From Pseudonocardia alni (GTDB lineage: Bacteria > Actinomycetota > Actinomycetes > Mycobacteriales > Pseudonocardiaceae), in contig NZ_PHUJ01000003.1 of the NCBI RefSeq assembly GCF_002813375.1, positions 2,108,001-2,172,000 on the forward strand: 64,000 nt of DNA. The letters run 5' to 3'. Both the position numbers and the translations under genes were made by a program. The notes under the pieces were generated by a model. The model saw only the letters and a program-made list of their open reading frames with translations. It was not told where the DNA came from and made no database searches. Below, piece after piece: positions 1 to 12,710 of this stretch (positions within the stretch are counted from its first letter, which is position 1; the number at the start of each line of letters is the position of its first letter).

Positions 1-768
1 GTTGCCGCTGGCCGCCAGGCCGATGCCGCCGGTGACCGCCGCCGCGAGGTCGGTGAGGATGTCGCCGAACAGGTTGTCGGTGACGATCACGTCGTACCGG
101 CCCGGGTCGGTGACCAGGTGGATCGTGGTCGAGTCGACGTGCTGGTAGGCCACCGAGACCTCGGGGTACTCCAGCGACACCTCCTCGACGATCCGCGACC
201 ACAGCGCACCGGCGAAGGCCAGGACGTTGGTCTTGTGGACCAGCGTCAGGTGCTTCTTCGGCCGCCGCTGGGCGCGGGCGAACGCGTCGCGCACGACGCG
301 GTCGATGCCGAAGGCGGTGTTCTGGCTGACCTCGGTCGCGATCTCGTGCGGGGTGTCCTTGCGGAGCAGGCCGCCGGTGCCGACGTACGGACCCTCGGTC
401 CCCTCGCGCACGACCACCAGGTCGATCTCCGGATTGCCTGCCAGCGGGCCGCGCACCCCCGGGTAGAGCCGCGCGGGGCGCAGGTTCACGTGGTGGTCCA
501 GCTCGAAGCGCAGACGCAGGAGCAGGCCGCGCTCGAGGATGCCGCTGGGCACCGACGGGTCGCCGACCGCGCCCAGCAGGATCGCGTCGTGCTGCTTGAT
601 CTCGGTCAGCACCGTCTCCGGGAGCAGCTCGCCCGTGGAGTGCCAGCGGGCGGCACCGAGGTCGTACTCGGTCGTCTCCACGTCGCGGGCGACCTCGCCC
701 AGGACCTTGAGTGCCTCGTTGATCACTTCCGGGCCGATGCCGTCACCGGGGATGACCGCAAGGCGCAT
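1..768 (-). CDS. leuB: 3-isopropylmalate dehydrogenase (3' end cut by window edge)
   Basis: Oxidative decarboxylation of 3-isopropylmalate to 2-ketoisocaproate in leucine synthesis; cytosolic, NAD- and Mg-dependent. The first 256 codons are visible. The N-terminus has the family signature [10 protein letters not shown] (residues 6-15). The isopropylmalate/isocitrate dehydrogenase motif [12 protein letters not shown] starts near residue 231, and the conserved Lys of VHKTNVL lies before it. The C-terminal quarter is beyond position 1. The ATG at 768 is preceded by ACGAGGTC, a reasonable Shine-Dalgarno. It lies on the same strand as serA and ilvBNC, as leuB does beside serA1 in M. tuberculosis. 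Identification is very secure; only the C-terminus cannot be checked. Confidence 0.96.
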   Translation of the reverse strand, partial: MRLAVIPGDGIGPEVINEALKVLGEVARDVETTEYDLGAARWHSTGELLPETVLTEIKQHDAILLGAVGDPSVPSGILERGLLLRLRFELDHHVNLRPARLYPGVRGPLAGNPEIDLVVVREGTEGPYVGTGGLLRKDTPHEIATEVSQNTAFGIDRVVRDAFARAQRRPKKHLTLVHKTNVLAFAGALWSRIVEEVSLEYPEVSVAYQHVDSTTIHLVTDPGRYDVIVTDNLFGDILTDLAAAVTGGIGLAASGN

Positions 769-1014
769 GACCTCGTCCTCTCGTCGTACTGCTGGCCGCA
801 CGCTACCGCCTGCCGACGCAGGGTCATCGTTCGGCCACCCGGTGGGGTGGTCCCGTCCGGGTGACGCGTGCGCCGCACGCGGTCGGAGTACCCGCGACAC
901 GCGGCCGTTCCGGGGACTCCGGCCCGTTCCGAGGGGTGGGACGGCCGCCGCGGCCGCCACCCGTCCGGGTGGTGGGTGGGGAAGAAGCGCGACGACGGCG
1001 TCGTTGCCCAGGGC

Positions 1015-2025
1015 GTGCCCACGCCCGACCGCCCGCTGCGTCGACTCGGCTTCCTCACCATCGGTTCGTTCGACGGCGACGACCCCCGCCCCGGGCACGA
1101 GACGACCCTGGAGATGATCGCCCTCGGCGAGCGTCTGGGCTTCGACTCGGCCTTCGTCCGGCACCGTCACCTGCAGTTCGGCATCTCCTCGCCGGTCGCG
1201 GTGCTCGCCGCCGCGACCCAGCGGACCACGCGGATCGAGCTCGGGACGGCCGTGGTCCCGCTGGGCTGGGAGAACCCGCTGCGCCTCGCCGAGGACCTCG
1301 CGACGGTCGACGTGCTCTCCGGCGGGCGGCTGAACCCGGGCGTCTCGGTCGGGCCGCCGATGCAGTGGGAGCACGTGCGGGACGCGCTCTACCCGGACAC
1401 CGCCGACGTCGAGGACTTCGGCCGCGAGCGGGTGTCGCGGCTGCTGCGCCTGGTGCGCGGGGAGCGGGCGAGCACCTTCTCCGGGACGGTCGGGATCGAG
1501 TCGTTCTCCGAACGGGTGCAGCCGCACTCCCCCGGTCTGGCCGGGCGCATGTGGTACGGCGCGGGCAGCGACTCCTCCGCCGTCTGGGCCGCGGGGCAGG
1601 GGCTGAACCTGCTGACGAGCAACGTGGTGCGCTCCGGCGGGGAGACCGACTTCGCCGCGATCCAGTCCCGGCAGATCCGGGCGTACCGCGAGGCGAACCC
1701 CGCCGGGCGCGTGTCGCAGGGGCTGGTCGTCGTGCCGACCGACTCGGCGACGCCCGATCAACGCCGGCGCTACGCCGCCTACGCCCGCGAGCGCGACGCC
1801 CGGGTCGGCGTCCCGCAGGGCCCGGCCGGGCTGCTGTTCGCCCGCGACCTGGTCGGCAGCTCCGACGAGATCGCCGAACGGCTGTGGGCCGACGCCGGGT
1901 TCCGCGAGGTCGACGAGGCGGTGTTCGCGTTGCCGTTCGGCTTCCCGCACGACGACTACGTCCAGATCGTCACCGACATCGCCGGGGCGCTCGGACCCGC
2001 GCTGGGCTGGTCGCCGCGCGGCTGA
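1015..2025 (+). CDS. luciferase-like (LLM class) flavin/F420-dependent oxidoreductase
   Basis: Member of the bacterial luciferase-like TIM-barrel superfamily that binds FMN or F420 and oxidises a small organic substrate. Visible features are the N-terminal LGFLTIGSF strand, the [22 protein letters not shown] segment typical of strand 3-4, and the barrel segment ending in [13 protein letters not shown]. About 336 residues, normal for the family. The frame stays open upstream to a GTG at 868, but the first 49 residues would be Arg-rich and unlike the family, so I place the start at the GTG at 1015 just before [12 protein letters not shown]; its ribosome site is weak. It is divergent from leuB. 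The substrate and whether FMN or F420 is used cannot be read from the sequence. Confidence 0.8.
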   Translation: MPTPDRPLRRLGFLTIGSFDGDDPRPGHETTLEMIALGERLGFDSAFVRHRHLQFGISSPVAVLAAATQRTTRIELGTAVVPLGWENPLRLAEDLATVDVLSGGRLNPGVSVGPPMQWEHVRDALYPDTADVEDFGRERVSRLLRLVRGERASTFSGTVGIESFSERVQPHSPGLAGRMWYGAGSDSSAVWAAGQGLNLLTSNVVRSGGETDFAAIQSRQIRAYREANPAGRVSQGLVVVPTDSATPDQRRRYAAYARERDARVGVPQGPAGLLFARDLVGSSDEIAERLWADAGFREVDEAVFALPFGFPHDDYVQIVTDIAGALGPALGWSPRG

Positions 2026-2055
2026 CCCGGCCGCCGTGGCACGGCCGCCCCGGGC

Positions 2056-2316
2056 TCAGTGCCCGGCGCGGGGCAGCGCCCGGCGGGCCCGCACCCGGCC
2101 CGGGGCCTCGATCATCGCGACGAGCGCGGCGAGGACCACGAGCATGCCGGGGCCGATCGTCATCGTCGCCGACGGCGGCCCGGTCACGATCGCCATCACC
2201 GACACGACGTAGGGCACGGTCAGCGACAGCCCGGTGACGAAGCCGACGCCGAGCAGCACCAGGCACCCCACGCCGACCGTCGTGCCCGCCAGCACCAGTG
2301 CCCGCAGCCAGCTCAC
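2056..2316 (-). CDS. small two-helix membrane protein, unknown function
   Basis: An 86-residue protein with two or three hydrophobic segments (roughly residues 6-30, 33-46 and 53-69) and a basic tail rich in Arg that should face the cytoplasm. The GTG start at 2316 has a strong Shine-Dalgarno (GGAGGGGG) a few bases upstream, which fixes the start and argues that the gene is real. It lies just downstream of serA on the same strand with a gap of about 95 bases. I do not recognise a family; a small integral membrane protein of unknown role is all that can be supported. Confidence 0.6.
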   Translation of the reverse strand: MSWLRALVLAGTTVGVGCLVLLGVGFVTGLSLTVPYVVSVMAIVTGPPSATMTIGPGMLVVLAALVAMIEAPGRVRARRALPRAGH

Positions 2317-2411
2317 CGGATCCCCCCTCCGCTCGTGGCGAGCAGACACGATCCCACGACCGACCGGGTCCGCGCAGCCGTTTCCCGCAGTGCGGGACCG
2401 GGCCCGGTCGC

Positions 2412-4022
2412 TCAGTCGTCGAAGGAGATGAGCCGGATCGTCCGGGCGCCGACCGAGGCACCGATCGGCTCCAGCACCGCCGGGTCGATCTGGCGGTCCA
2501 CCCGCAGCAGCATGACGGCGTCGGTGCCGTCGGTGGTCTGCGAGATCTGGGCGGCCTCGATGTTGACCGCGGCCTCCCCCAGCAGCGACCCGACCCGGCC
2601 CATCACGCCGGGCCGGTCGGCGTACTCCAGCAGGACGACGTCGCCCTCGGCACGCAGGTCGAAGTGCCGTCCGTTGATCTCGACGAGCTTCTCGACCTCG
2701 GCGCGGCCGGTCAGGGTGCCGGACACGGTGACCTTCTCCCCGTCGGGCATGGCGCCGCGCAGCTGCACCACGCTGCGGTGGTTGGCGCTCTCCGGGCTGG
2801 TGGTGATCTCCACGGCGACGCCGCGCTCCTCGGCGAGCTGCGGCACGTTCACGAACGTCACCTGGTCCTCGACGACGTGGGTGAACACCCCGCGCAGCGC
2901 AGCCAGGCCGAGGACCTGGACGTCCTCGGTGGCCAGCTCGCCCGCGACGTCGACGGTGACCGAGGTCGGGGTGCGCCCGGCGACGGCGTGCAGGGTGGTG
3001 CCGAGCTTCTGCACCAGCGGCAGCCAGGGCCGGACCTCCTCGCCGACGGCGCCGTGGATCTGCACGTTGACCGCGTCCGGCACGAACTCCCCGGCCAGGG
3101 CCAGCTGCACCGAGCGGGCCACGTCGGTCCCGGCCCGGTCCTGCGCCTCGGCGGTGGAGGCGCCCAGGTGCGGGGTGACGACGACGTTCTCCAGCTCGAA
3201 CAGCGGGCTCGACGTGGTCGGCTCGGTGACGTAGACGTCGATCCCGGCGCCGCCGACGTGCCCGGAGCGGACCGCCTCGGCCAGGGCGTCCTCGTCGATC
3301 AGGCCGCCGCGGGCGGCGTTGACGACGAGCACCCCCGGCTTGGTCAGCGCGAGCTGGTCCTTGCCGATCAGGCCGAGGGTCTCCGGGGTCTTCGGCAGGT
3401 GCACGGTGATCATGTCCGCGGTGCGGAGCAGGTCGTCGAGGCCCATCAGCTCGATGCCGAGCTGTGCGGCGCGCGACGGCGCGATGTAGGGGTCGTAGGC
3501 GACCAGCGTCATGCCGAACGCGGCGAGGCGCTGCGCGACGAGCTGCCCGATCTTGCCGAGCCCGACGATGCCGACGGTCTTGCCGCTGAGCTCGACGCCG
3601 CCGTAGGACGAGCGCTTCCACGCCCCGGAGCGCAGCGCGGCGTCCGCCGGCGGGATGTGGCGCGCGGTCGCGAGCAGCAGCGCGATGGCGTGCTCGGCGG
3701 CGGAGACGATGTTCGAGGTCGGGGCGTTGACGACCATCACCCCGCGCGCGGTGGCGGCGGGGACGTCGACGTTGTCCAGGCCGACCCCGGCGCGTGCGAC
3801 GACCTTGAGGCGGCCTGCCGCGGCCAGCGCCTCGGCGTCGACCCGGGTGGCGGACCGGACCAGCAGCGCGTCGGCGTCGGCGAGCGCCGCCAGCAGGGCG
3901 GGGCGGTCGGTGCCGTCGACGTGGCGGATCTCGACGCCGTCGCCGAGCAGCTCGACGGCGGAGGGCGCGAGCGTCTCCCCGAGCAGGACGACGGGACGGT
4001 GGTCGGTGGCTGCGGTGCTCAC
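2412..4022 (-). CDS. serA: D-3-phosphoglycerate dehydrogenase (long form)
   Basis: First step of serine synthesis: NAD-dependent oxidation of 3-phosphoglycerate to 3-phosphohydroxypyruvate. The 536-residue product has the type-I domain order: substrate/NAD domains with GLGKIG at 154-159, the catalytic set Arg238 (NAARGG), Glu267 (VTEP) and His285 (TPHLGAS), an intervening allosteric-substrate-binding domain (about 295-455) and a C-terminal ACT domain containing EYADRPGVMGRVGSLLGEA. The ACT domain is where serine feedback acts in mycobacterial SerA. Start chosen at GTG 4022, with GGGAG about 12 bases upstream; an upstream ATG would add 36 low-complexity residues. Divergent from the GGDEF gene. 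Confidence 0.96.
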   Translation of the reverse strand: MSTAATDHRPVVLLGETLAPSAVELLGDGVEIRHVDGTDRPALLAALADADALLVRSATRVDAEALAAAGRLKVVARAGVGLDNVDVPAATARGVMVVNAPTSNIVSAAEHAIALLLATARHIPPADAALRSGAWKRSSYGGVELSGKTVGIVGLGKIGQLVAQRLAAFGMTLVAYDPYIAPSRAAQLGIELMGLDDLLRTADMITVHLPKTPETLGLIGKDQLALTKPGVLVVNAARGGLIDEDALAEAVRSGHVGGAGIDVYVTEPTTSSPLFELENVVVTPHLGASTAEAQDRAGTDVARSVQLALAGEFVPDAVNVQIHGAVGEEVRPWLPLVQKLGTTLHAVAGRTPTSVTVDVAGELATEDVQVLGLAALRGVFTHVVEDQVTFVNVPQLAEERGVAVEITTSPESANHRSVVQLRGAMPDGEKVTVSGTLTGRAEVEKLVEINGRHFDLRAEGDVVLLEYADRPGVMGRVGSLLGEAAVNIEAAQISQTTDGTDAVMLLRVDRQIDPAVLEPIGASVGARTIRLISFDD

Positions 4023-4080
4023 GGTGTGCACGTACTCCCGGGATCGGGTGGTGGTCGTACTGGGTGTCGGGCTCGGGCCC

Positions 4081-4086
4081 ATCCTA
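4081..4086 (-). promoter_or_regulatory. candidate -10 element for serA
   Basis: TAGGAT on the minus strand, 58 bases upstream of the serA GTG, fits the TAnnnT actinobacterial -10. No good -35 is visible. It lies in the 153-base divergent region shared with the diguanylate cyclase gene. Confidence 0.35.
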
Positions 4087-4175
4087 AGGCCGACCGCGCC
4101 GGCGACATCCGGGTCGAACGGGCGAGGCACGACCCGACCCCGGCGCCCCTATGGGGGGTCGGGGAGGATCGCCCG

Positions 4176-6104
4176 ATGCGTGACGCCCCGGGGACGTCCG
4201 GCGGGGGCTGCGCCCCGCCCGCCACCGAGGGCGGGACCCTCACGAGGACGGCGGGCTCACCCTGGGCCGCCCCCCTCCCGTTGCTGTTCGCGGTCGCCGC
4301 GCACGCCGCGCTGATCGCCCTGACCAACGTCTCGGCCGAGTACCTGCCCGGAGCGCGCGTCCCGGTGGTGTGGATGGCCAACGGTCTGCAGCTCGGTCTG
4401 CTGCTGGTCGTCCCGGCAGGCCTGCGGCTGCGCTACGGCGTCGGCTTCCTCCTGGGCGGGATGGTGGTCGGCGCGCTCAGCGGGACGTCCCTGCTGCTCG
4501 GGGTCGGGTCACCGCTGGTCAACGCCGCCGAGGTGGCGCTCGCCGTGTGGCTGCTCGGTGCGCGTCGGGCGTGGATCGACGGGCACAGCGAGCACCCGCG
4601 GGACTGGCTGCGGTTCGTCGCGGTCGTGGTGGCGGCGCCGGCGCTGGGCGCCATGCTGGGCGCCCCGCTCGTGCAAGCCTCCTTCGCGGGCACGATCGCC
4701 CCCGATCTACTGCTGGACACCGCCCGCATCTGGTACGTCAACGACGCGGTGGCGCTCTGGCTGGTCACCCCAGCCGTCCTGCGGCTGCGTCCCGGTCTGC
4801 GGTGCGGGGCACAGGGCAACCCGGTGCGCCCCGCGACGATGCTGCCTGCCCTGGCCCTGGGCACGGCCGTGAGCACGGTCGTCCTGGTGCAGCCGGATCC
4901 CCTCCTGCTCGGCCTGCTGCCCGCAGTGCTGCTGATCCTGCTCATCCGCCACGGGGTGTCCGGGACCGTTGCCGGGGTCACCGTCGTGACGCTGCTCGCC
5001 CTGACCCTCACCCGGCTCGGGGTCGGCCCGTTCCTCGCCACGGCCCGCGACGAGCCCCCGGCCGGTGGCGACCTCGCCGCCGCGCAGCTGTCCGCGCAGC
5101 TGTTCCTGACGATCGCGATGCTCACCGTCCTGCTGGTGGCCGCGCTGCAGTCGGACCGGACCCGGCTCGGCGGTCAGCGCGCCGCCTGGGAGGGGGTCTA
5201 CCGGATGATGGCCGACGACTCTCCTGAGCTGATCGTGGTGACCGGCCCCGCGGGCGAGATCGTGTATGTGTCCCCCGCCGCCCGCACCGGTTCCGCACAC
5301 GGCGGGCCCCGCGGCTACTGGGGCACCGAGGAGGTGCACCCGGACGACCGCCCTGCGATCTCCGAGGCGCTGGCCGCGCTCCGCTCGGGGACGGGCGAGG
5401 CCCGCTGCACCTGGCGGGCCCGGACCGACGACGGCGGCGGCGTGCGCTGGTTCGAGACCCGGGCGCGGTCCACCTCCGCGGTAGCGGATCCGCGCGACGG
5501 GCTGACCGTGCTCGTCTCCCGCGACGTCACCGCGTTCATGCGGCGGCAGGAGGCGTTGGAACAGAGCAACGCCACGCTGCTCGGCCAGGCCACCACCGAC
5601 CCGCTGACCGGGCTGGCCAACCGGCGCCGGCTCGAGCACGAGACCCGTGCGGCCTGGGCACGGTCGGCCCGCGAAGGTCTGCTGGCCGTCCTGATGGTCG
5701 ACGTGGACCACTTCAAGGCCTACAACGACACGCTCGGCCACCAGGCGGGCGACGAGTGCCTCGTGCGGGTGGCCGGGCTGATCGCCGGCGTCGCGCGCGG
5801 CCACGGCGGGATGGTGGCGCGCTTCGGCGGCGAGGAGTTCGTCGTCCTGCTCGGCTCCAGCAACGGGACGGCGGCCCGGGCGGTCGGCGACACGATCCGG
5901 ACCGAGGTCTGCTCCGCCACCCTGCCACATCCGGGCAGCCCGCTCGGCACCGTGACGGTCAGTGTCGGGGTCGCCGTGGGTCGACCGCCCGACGTCGCGA
6001 CGACGCAGACCCTGTTCGCGGAGGCGGACGCGGCGCTCTACCGGGCCAAGCAGCGTGGCCGGGACCGCGTCGAAGGCCCGGAGCCGCGGCGCACCCGGCC
6101 CTGA
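4176..6104 (+). CDS. membrane MASE1-PAS-GGDEF diguanylate cyclase
   Basis: Predicted to make cyclic di-GMP from two GTP in response to a signal sensed at the membrane. The first 330 or so residues hold about eight hydrophobic helices of MASE1 type. A PAS-like sensor follows (about 342-465), then the GGDEF domain with DPLTGLANRR, the metal-binding VDVDHFKAYND, and the active-site GGEEF at 551-555. The inhibitory I-site RxxD, expected at residues 542-545, reads GHGG, so product feedback through that site is probably absent. No EAL or HD-GYP domain follows. The start is ATG 4176 with GGGGAGG eight bases upstream; the frame runs open far upstream only by chance. 642 residues. Confidence 0.92.
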   Translation: MRDAPGTSGGGCAPPATEGGTLTRTAGSPWAAPLPLLFAVAAHAALIALTNVSAEYLPGARVPVVWMANGLQLGLLLVVPAGLRLRYGVGFLLGGMVVGALSGTSLLLGVGSPLVNAAEVALAVWLLGARRAWIDGHSEHPRDWLRFVAVVVAAPALGAMLGAPLVQASFAGTIAPDLLLDTARIWYVNDAVALWLVTPAVLRLRPGLRCGAQGNPVRPATMLPALALGTAVSTVVLVQPDPLLLGLLPAVLLILLIRHGVSGTVAGVTVVTLLALTLTRLGVGPFLATARDEPPAGGDLAAAQLSAQLFLTIAMLTVLLVAALQSDRTRLGGQRAAWEGVYRMMADDSPELIVVTGPAGEIVYVSPAARTGSAHGGPRGYWGTEEVHPDDRPAISEALAALRSGTGEARCTWRARTDDGGGVRWFETRARSTSAVADPRDGLTVLVSRDVTAFMRRQEALEQSNATLLGQATTDPLTGLANRRRLEHETRAAWARSAREGLLAVLMVDVDHFKAYNDTLGHQAGDECLVRVAGLIAGVARGHGGMVARFGGEEFVVLLGSSNGTAARAVGDTIRTEVCSATLPHPGSPLGTVTVSVGVAVGRPPDVATTQTLFAEADAALYRAKQRGRDRVEGPEPRRTRP

Positions 6105-6138
6105 CCGTACGGCACCGACCGACCGGCCCCGCACACGC

Positions 6139-6169
6139 AAAACCCCCGCCCGATGGTGACGGGCGGGGG
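6139..6169 (-). terminator. intrinsic terminator of ilvBNC (also faces the GGDEF gene)
   Basis: A perfect 10-bp stem (CCCCCGCCCG / CGGGCGGGGG, 6143-6152 with 6160-6169) and a 7-base loop. Read on the minus strand it is followed by TTTT (6139-6142), so it is oriented to stop transcription leaving ilvC. Confidence 0.85.
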
Positions 6170-6305
6170 CTCCACGATGCCTGCTCCGGGTGGGTGCGCT
6201 CGGCAGCCAGGCGGGCACGGACCGACTGGGTCCGTGGGTTCTCAGTCTGCCGGACGGGTCCGGCGGTCGATCACGCGGTGTGCGCCTCGCAGATCGCCGG
6301 GACGT

Positions 6306-9804
<3,499 letters not shown>

Positions 9805-9873
9805 CTGGGTCTGCCTCGCTGGAGATCGTGTCGATCAGATGCCGGACATGGGCTGAGCTCGGAGCTGGACATG

Positions 9874-9913
9874 AAAAAACCCCCGCCGCCCGGTGCTCCG
9901 GGCGCTGCGAGGG
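9874..9913 (-). terminator. ilvBNC attenuator terminator
   Basis: On the minus strand CCCTCGC-AG-CGCCCGG, a four-base loop, CCGGGCG-GCGGGGG, then TTTTTT (9874-9879): 14 pairs interrupted by one 2-base bulge, followed by six U. It lies between the leader peptide stop and the ilvB start, so it terminates before the structural genes unless the leader stalls. Confidence 0.88.
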
Positions 9914-9916
9914 TGA

Positions 9917-9959
9917 GCGCGTCGTCGTTCGAGAAGGTCGAACTCAGGCGACGACGCGC
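9917..9959 (-). promoter_or_regulatory. ilv attenuator pause stem and antiterminator segment
   Basis: A perfect 11-bp inverted repeat pairs 9949-9959 (inside the last leader codons, GCGCGTCGTCG on the minus strand) with 9917-9927 just after the leader stop. The distal arm can alternatively form a short GCGCT/AGCGC stem with the 5' arm of the terminator. This is the arrangement expected for ribosome-mediated attenuation: stalling on leader Val/Leu codons disrupts the pause stem and frees the competing pairing. The pairings are seen in the sequence; the mechanism is inferred from classical ilv attenuators. Confidence 0.7.
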
Positions 9960-9991
9960 CCAAGAAGTACGAGAATTCGAACGGCGAACAT
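9944..9991 (-). CDS. ilv leader peptide (attenuator)
   Basis: A 15-residue frame, MFAVRILVLLGRVVA followed by TGA, in which eight residues are Val, Leu or Ile. It lies 140 bases before ilvB and directly before an attenuator-type terminator. Corynebacterium glutamicum ilvB has a leader of the same length with comparable Val/Leu/Ile content. A TAGCGT -10 stands six bases before the ATG and no Shine-Dalgarno is seen, so the transcript probably starts at the ATG. An overlapping ATG two codons upstream in another frame is not BCAA-rich and reads on past the terminator. Confidence 0.82.
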   Translation of the reverse strand: MFAVRILVLLGRVVA

Positions 9992-9997
9992 GCATCG

Positions 9998-10028
9998 ACG
10001 CTAGCACGCGTCCCACGGACGGAGTCAA
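9998..10028 (-). promoter_or_regulatory. candidate promoter of the ilv leader/ilvBNC
   Basis: TTGACT (-35, 10023-10028) and TAGCGT (-10, 9998-10003) on the minus strand, with a 19-base spacer. Initiation about seven bases on would fall at the A of the leader ATG, giving a leaderless leader-peptide mRNA. Confidence 0.6.
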
Positions 10029-10083
10029 ACGACCCACCCGTCCGGGCCGTGGGGTCACGGTCCGGATTTGTCACACTGGGGTC

Positions 10084-10629
10084 GTGAGCAGCACCGACGA
10101 CCGCGCCGTCCCCGCCGACCCCACCTCTGCCGAGCCGCAGTCGGCCCCGGGGGCGTCCCAGCAGGTGGACGGCGAGCTGGCGTGGACCCCCCGGGTCCGC
10201 GACGAGGGCCGCAAGCTCCGCGTGGGCTCGCGCGCGCTGGTGTTCACGCCGAGCCGGCTGACCATCTTCGCCATCCTGGTCGCGGTCGTCGGGTCGACGC
10301 CGCTGGTGTTCAGCCTGCCGTGGTTCTGGGTCGTGCTGGTGGCCCCGGTCGCGGCGATCGCCTGGATCCTGCGGGTCCGCACCACCGTGGACCCGGACAC
10401 GCTGACCGTCCGCAGCGCGTTCTCCTCCCGCACCGTGGACTGGGCCGACGTGCGCGGTCTGCGGATCGGCTCGCGCTCGCGGGTCAGCGCGGTGCTGGGC
10501 GAGGACGACGACCTCGTCCTGCCCGCGGTGCACGCGCGCGACCTGCCCGCGCTCTCGGTCGCCAGCGGCGGCCGGTTCGCCGACCCGGCCGCGGTGACCG
10601 ACCCGGAGGACCCGGCCGAGGGTCACTGA
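10084..10629 (+). CDS. PH-domain membrane-anchored protein (Cfp6/Rv3004-like)
   Basis: About 181 residues. An Asp/Glu/Pro-rich head is followed by a conserved beta segment ([17 protein letters not shown]), two closely spaced hydrophobic helices (about 62-100), then a soluble bacterial PH-type domain ([19 protein letters not shown], then [11 protein letters not shown]). Position and content match M. tuberculosis Rv3004 (Cfp6), which sits divergent from ilvB. The biochemical role of these bacterial PH proteins is unknown. The GTG at 10084 is the likely start; an in-frame GTG slightly upstream is also possible. Divergent from the ilv leader, sharing about 90 bases of control region. Confidence 0.78.
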   Translation: MSSTDDRAVPADPTSAEPQSAPGASQQVDGELAWTPRVRDEGRKLRVGSRALVFTPSRLTIFAILVAVVGSTPLVFSLPWFWVVLVAPVAAIAWILRVRTTVDPDTLTVRSAFSSRTVDWADVRGLRIGSRSRVSAVLGEDDDLVLPAVHARDLPALSVASGGRFADPAAVTDPEDPAEGH

Positions 10630-10798
10630 CGCCCGTCGCGGGGCGTACGGTTGCGGGCGATCGGCCCGCCGGCCGGCGGGACGCGACCCGCCCCGCCGCC
10701 GTCGCGCCGCACCCCCCGGCGGCTCGTGCCCACGCTTCGCGACGCGCCCACCGGGGTCCCTCAGGAACCACCACGGAAGACCCGGCTGGAGAAGACCG

Positions 10799-12640
10799 AT
10801 GCCCGCCCTGCGTTCCCGCGTCACCACCCACGGCCGCAACGCCGCCGGAGCGCGTTCGCTCTGGCGCGCTACCGGCATGGGCGACGACGACTTCGGCAAG
10901 CCGATCGTCGCGATCGCCAACTCCTACACCCAGTTCGTCCCCGGCCACGTGCACCTCAAGGACATGGGTGACCTCGTCGCGGGCGCGATCAAGGAGGCGG
11001 GCGGGGTCGCCAAGGAGTTCAACACGATCGCCGTCGACGACGGCATCGCGATGGGCCACGGCGGGATGCTCTACTCGCTGCCCAGCCGCGAGATTATCGC
11101 CGACTCGGTCGAGTACATGGTCAACGGCCACGCGGCCGACGCCCTGGTCTGCATCTCCAACTGCGACAAGATCACCCCGGGCATGCTGAACGCCGCGATG
11201 CGGCTCAACATCCCGACCGTGTTCGTCTCCGGCGGGCCGATGGAGGCCGGCAAGGCGGTCGTCGTCGGCGGGGTCGCGCAGGCACCCACCGACCTGATCA
11301 CCGCGATCTCGGCGTCGGCGTCGTCCGAGGTGGACGACGCGGGGCTCGCCGAGGTCGAGCGTTCGGCCTGCCCGACCTGCGGGTCGTGCTCCGGGATGTT
11401 CACCGCGAACTCGATGAACTGCCTCACCGAGGCGCTCGGGCTGTCCCTGCCGGGCAACGGCTCCACCCTGGCCACGCACGCCGCGCGCCGCGAGCTGTTC
11501 CTGAACGCCGGGCGCACCGTGATGGACCTGGCCACCCGCTGGTACCGCGACGACGACGCGTCCGCGCTGCCCCGCAACATCGCCACCCGCGAGGCGTTCG
11601 AGAACGCGATGGCGCTCGACGTCGCGATGGGCGGTTCCACCAACACGGTGCTGCACATCCTGGCCGCGGCCCAGGAGGGCGAGATCGACTTCGACCTCGC
11701 CGCGATCGACGCGGTCTCCCGGCGGGTGCCGTGCCTGAGCAAGGTCGCGCCGAACTCGGACTACCACATGGAGGACGTCCACCGGGCCGGTGGCATCCCC
11801 GCTCTGCTGGGCGAGCTGTGGCGGGCCGGGCTGCTCAACACCGGGGTGCACACGGTGCACTCGCCGTCGCTGGAGCAGTGGCTCACCGAGTGGGACATCC
11901 GCTCCGGGGCACCGTCGGAGACCGCGGTCGAGCTCTACCACGCCGCGCCGGGCGGGGTCCGGACCACGCAGGCGTTCTCGACGGAGAACCGCTGGTCGAG
12001 CCTGGACACCGACGCCGCAGGCGGCTGCATCCGCGACCTGGAGCACGCCTACTCCTCCGACGGCGGCCTGGCCGTGCTGCGCGGCAACCTCTCGATCGAC
12101 GGCGCCGTGATCAAGACCGCGGGCATCCCGGAGGACATCTGGGAGTTCGAGGGCCCGGCCGTCGTGCTGGAGAGCCAGGAGGACGCCGTCTCGGCGATCC
12201 TCAAGAAGGAGATCAAGCCCGGCGACGTGCTGGTCATCCGCTACGAGGGCCCCTCGGGCGGGCCGGGCATGCAGGAGATGCTGCACCCGACGGCGTTCCT
12301 CAAGGGCGCCGGGCTGGGCAAGGTCTGCGCCCTGATCACCGACGGCCGCTTCTCCGGTGGCTCGTCGGGCATCTCGGTCGGCCACATCTCCCCCGAGGCG
12401 GCCGCCGGCGGCACGATCGGCCTGGTAGAGAACGGCGACCGGATCCGGCTCGACGTCCGCGCCCGGTCGCTGGAGCTGCTCGTCGACGCCGAGACGCTCG
12501 CCGACCGGCGTGCCAAGATGGAGTCCTCGGAGCGGCCGTGGCAGCCGGTCGACCGGCAGCGCGTCGTGTCGAAGGCGCTGCGCGCCTACGCCCACCTGGC
12601 GACCAGCGCCGACACCGGGGCGGTCCGCCGCATCCCCTGA
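10799..12640 (+). CDS. ilvD: dihydroxy-acid dehydratase
   Basis: Third common step of valine/isoleucine synthesis: dehydration of 2,3-dihydroxy acids to 2-keto acids using an Fe-S cluster and Mg. 613 residues, close to E. coli IlvD throughout. Fe-S and active-site motifs are NCDKITPGM (Cys122) and [11 protein letters not shown] (Cys191, 194, 197); the C-terminal GRFSGGSSG loop carries the catalytic Ser. ATG 10799 has GGAGAAG nine bases upstream. The gene is alone on the plus strand, separate from ilvBNC, and ends in a strong terminator. Confidence 0.97.
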   Translation: MPALRSRVTTHGRNAAGARSLWRATGMGDDDFGKPIVAIANSYTQFVPGHVHLKDMGDLVAGAIKEAGGVAKEFNTIAVDDGIAMGHGGMLYSLPSREIIADSVEYMVNGHAADALVCISNCDKITPGMLNAAMRLNIPTVFVSGGPMEAGKAVVVGGVAQAPTDLITAISASASSEVDDAGLAEVERSACPTCGSCSGMFTANSMNCLTEALGLSLPGNGSTLATHAARRELFLNAGRTVMDLATRWYRDDDASALPRNIATREAFENAMALDVAMGGSTNTVLHILAAAQEGEIDFDLAAIDAVSRRVPCLSKVAPNSDYHMEDVHRAGGIPALLGELWRAGLLNTGVHTVHSPSLEQWLTEWDIRSGAPSETAVELYHAAPGGVRTTQAFSTENRWSSLDTDAAGGCIRDLEHAYSSDGGLAVLRGNLSIDGAVIKTAGIPEDIWEFEGPAVVLESQEDAVSAILKKEIKPGDVLVIRYEGPSGGPGMQEMLHPTAFLKGAGLGKVCALITDGRFSGGSSGISVGHISPEAAAGGTIGLVENGDRIRLDVRARSLELLVDAETLADRRAKMESSERPWQPVDRQRVVSKALRAYAHLATSADTGAVRRIP

Positions 12641-12654
12641 CCCCGGCACGCACG

Positions 12655-12690
12655 ACGGCCCCGGTCCGCTCTCCTGCGGACCGGGGCCGT
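12655..12690 (+). terminator. intrinsic terminator of ilvD
   Basis: A perfect 15-bp stem (12655-12669 with 12676-12690) around a 6-base loop, starting 14 bases after the ilvD stop. The U tract is poor, as is common in high-G+C actinobacteria. Confidence 0.8.
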
Positions 12691-12697
12691 TCGCGTC

Positions 12698-12703
12698 TAG
12701 GTT
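12698..12703 (+). promoter_or_regulatory. -10 element of a leaderless promoter for the aldo/keto reductase
   Basis: TAGGTT lies seven bases before the ATG at 12711, with no Shine-Dalgarno between. It follows directly on the ilvD terminator. Confidence 0.55.
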
Positions 12704-12710
12704 GGTTGTC

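Noticed and set aside
2298-4175. Very long open frame running into the diguanylate cyclase gene from upstream
   Set aside because: The frame is antisense to serA and has the Arg/Asp/Gly/His-rich composition of a shadow frame. The GGDEF protein begins at 4176, where a good ribosome site and the first MASE1 helix appear.
9874-9959. T-box or riboswitch before ilvB
   Set aside because: No T-box specifier loop or NGGN antiterminator bulge is visible, whereas a BCAA-rich leader peptide and attenuator explain the structure fully.
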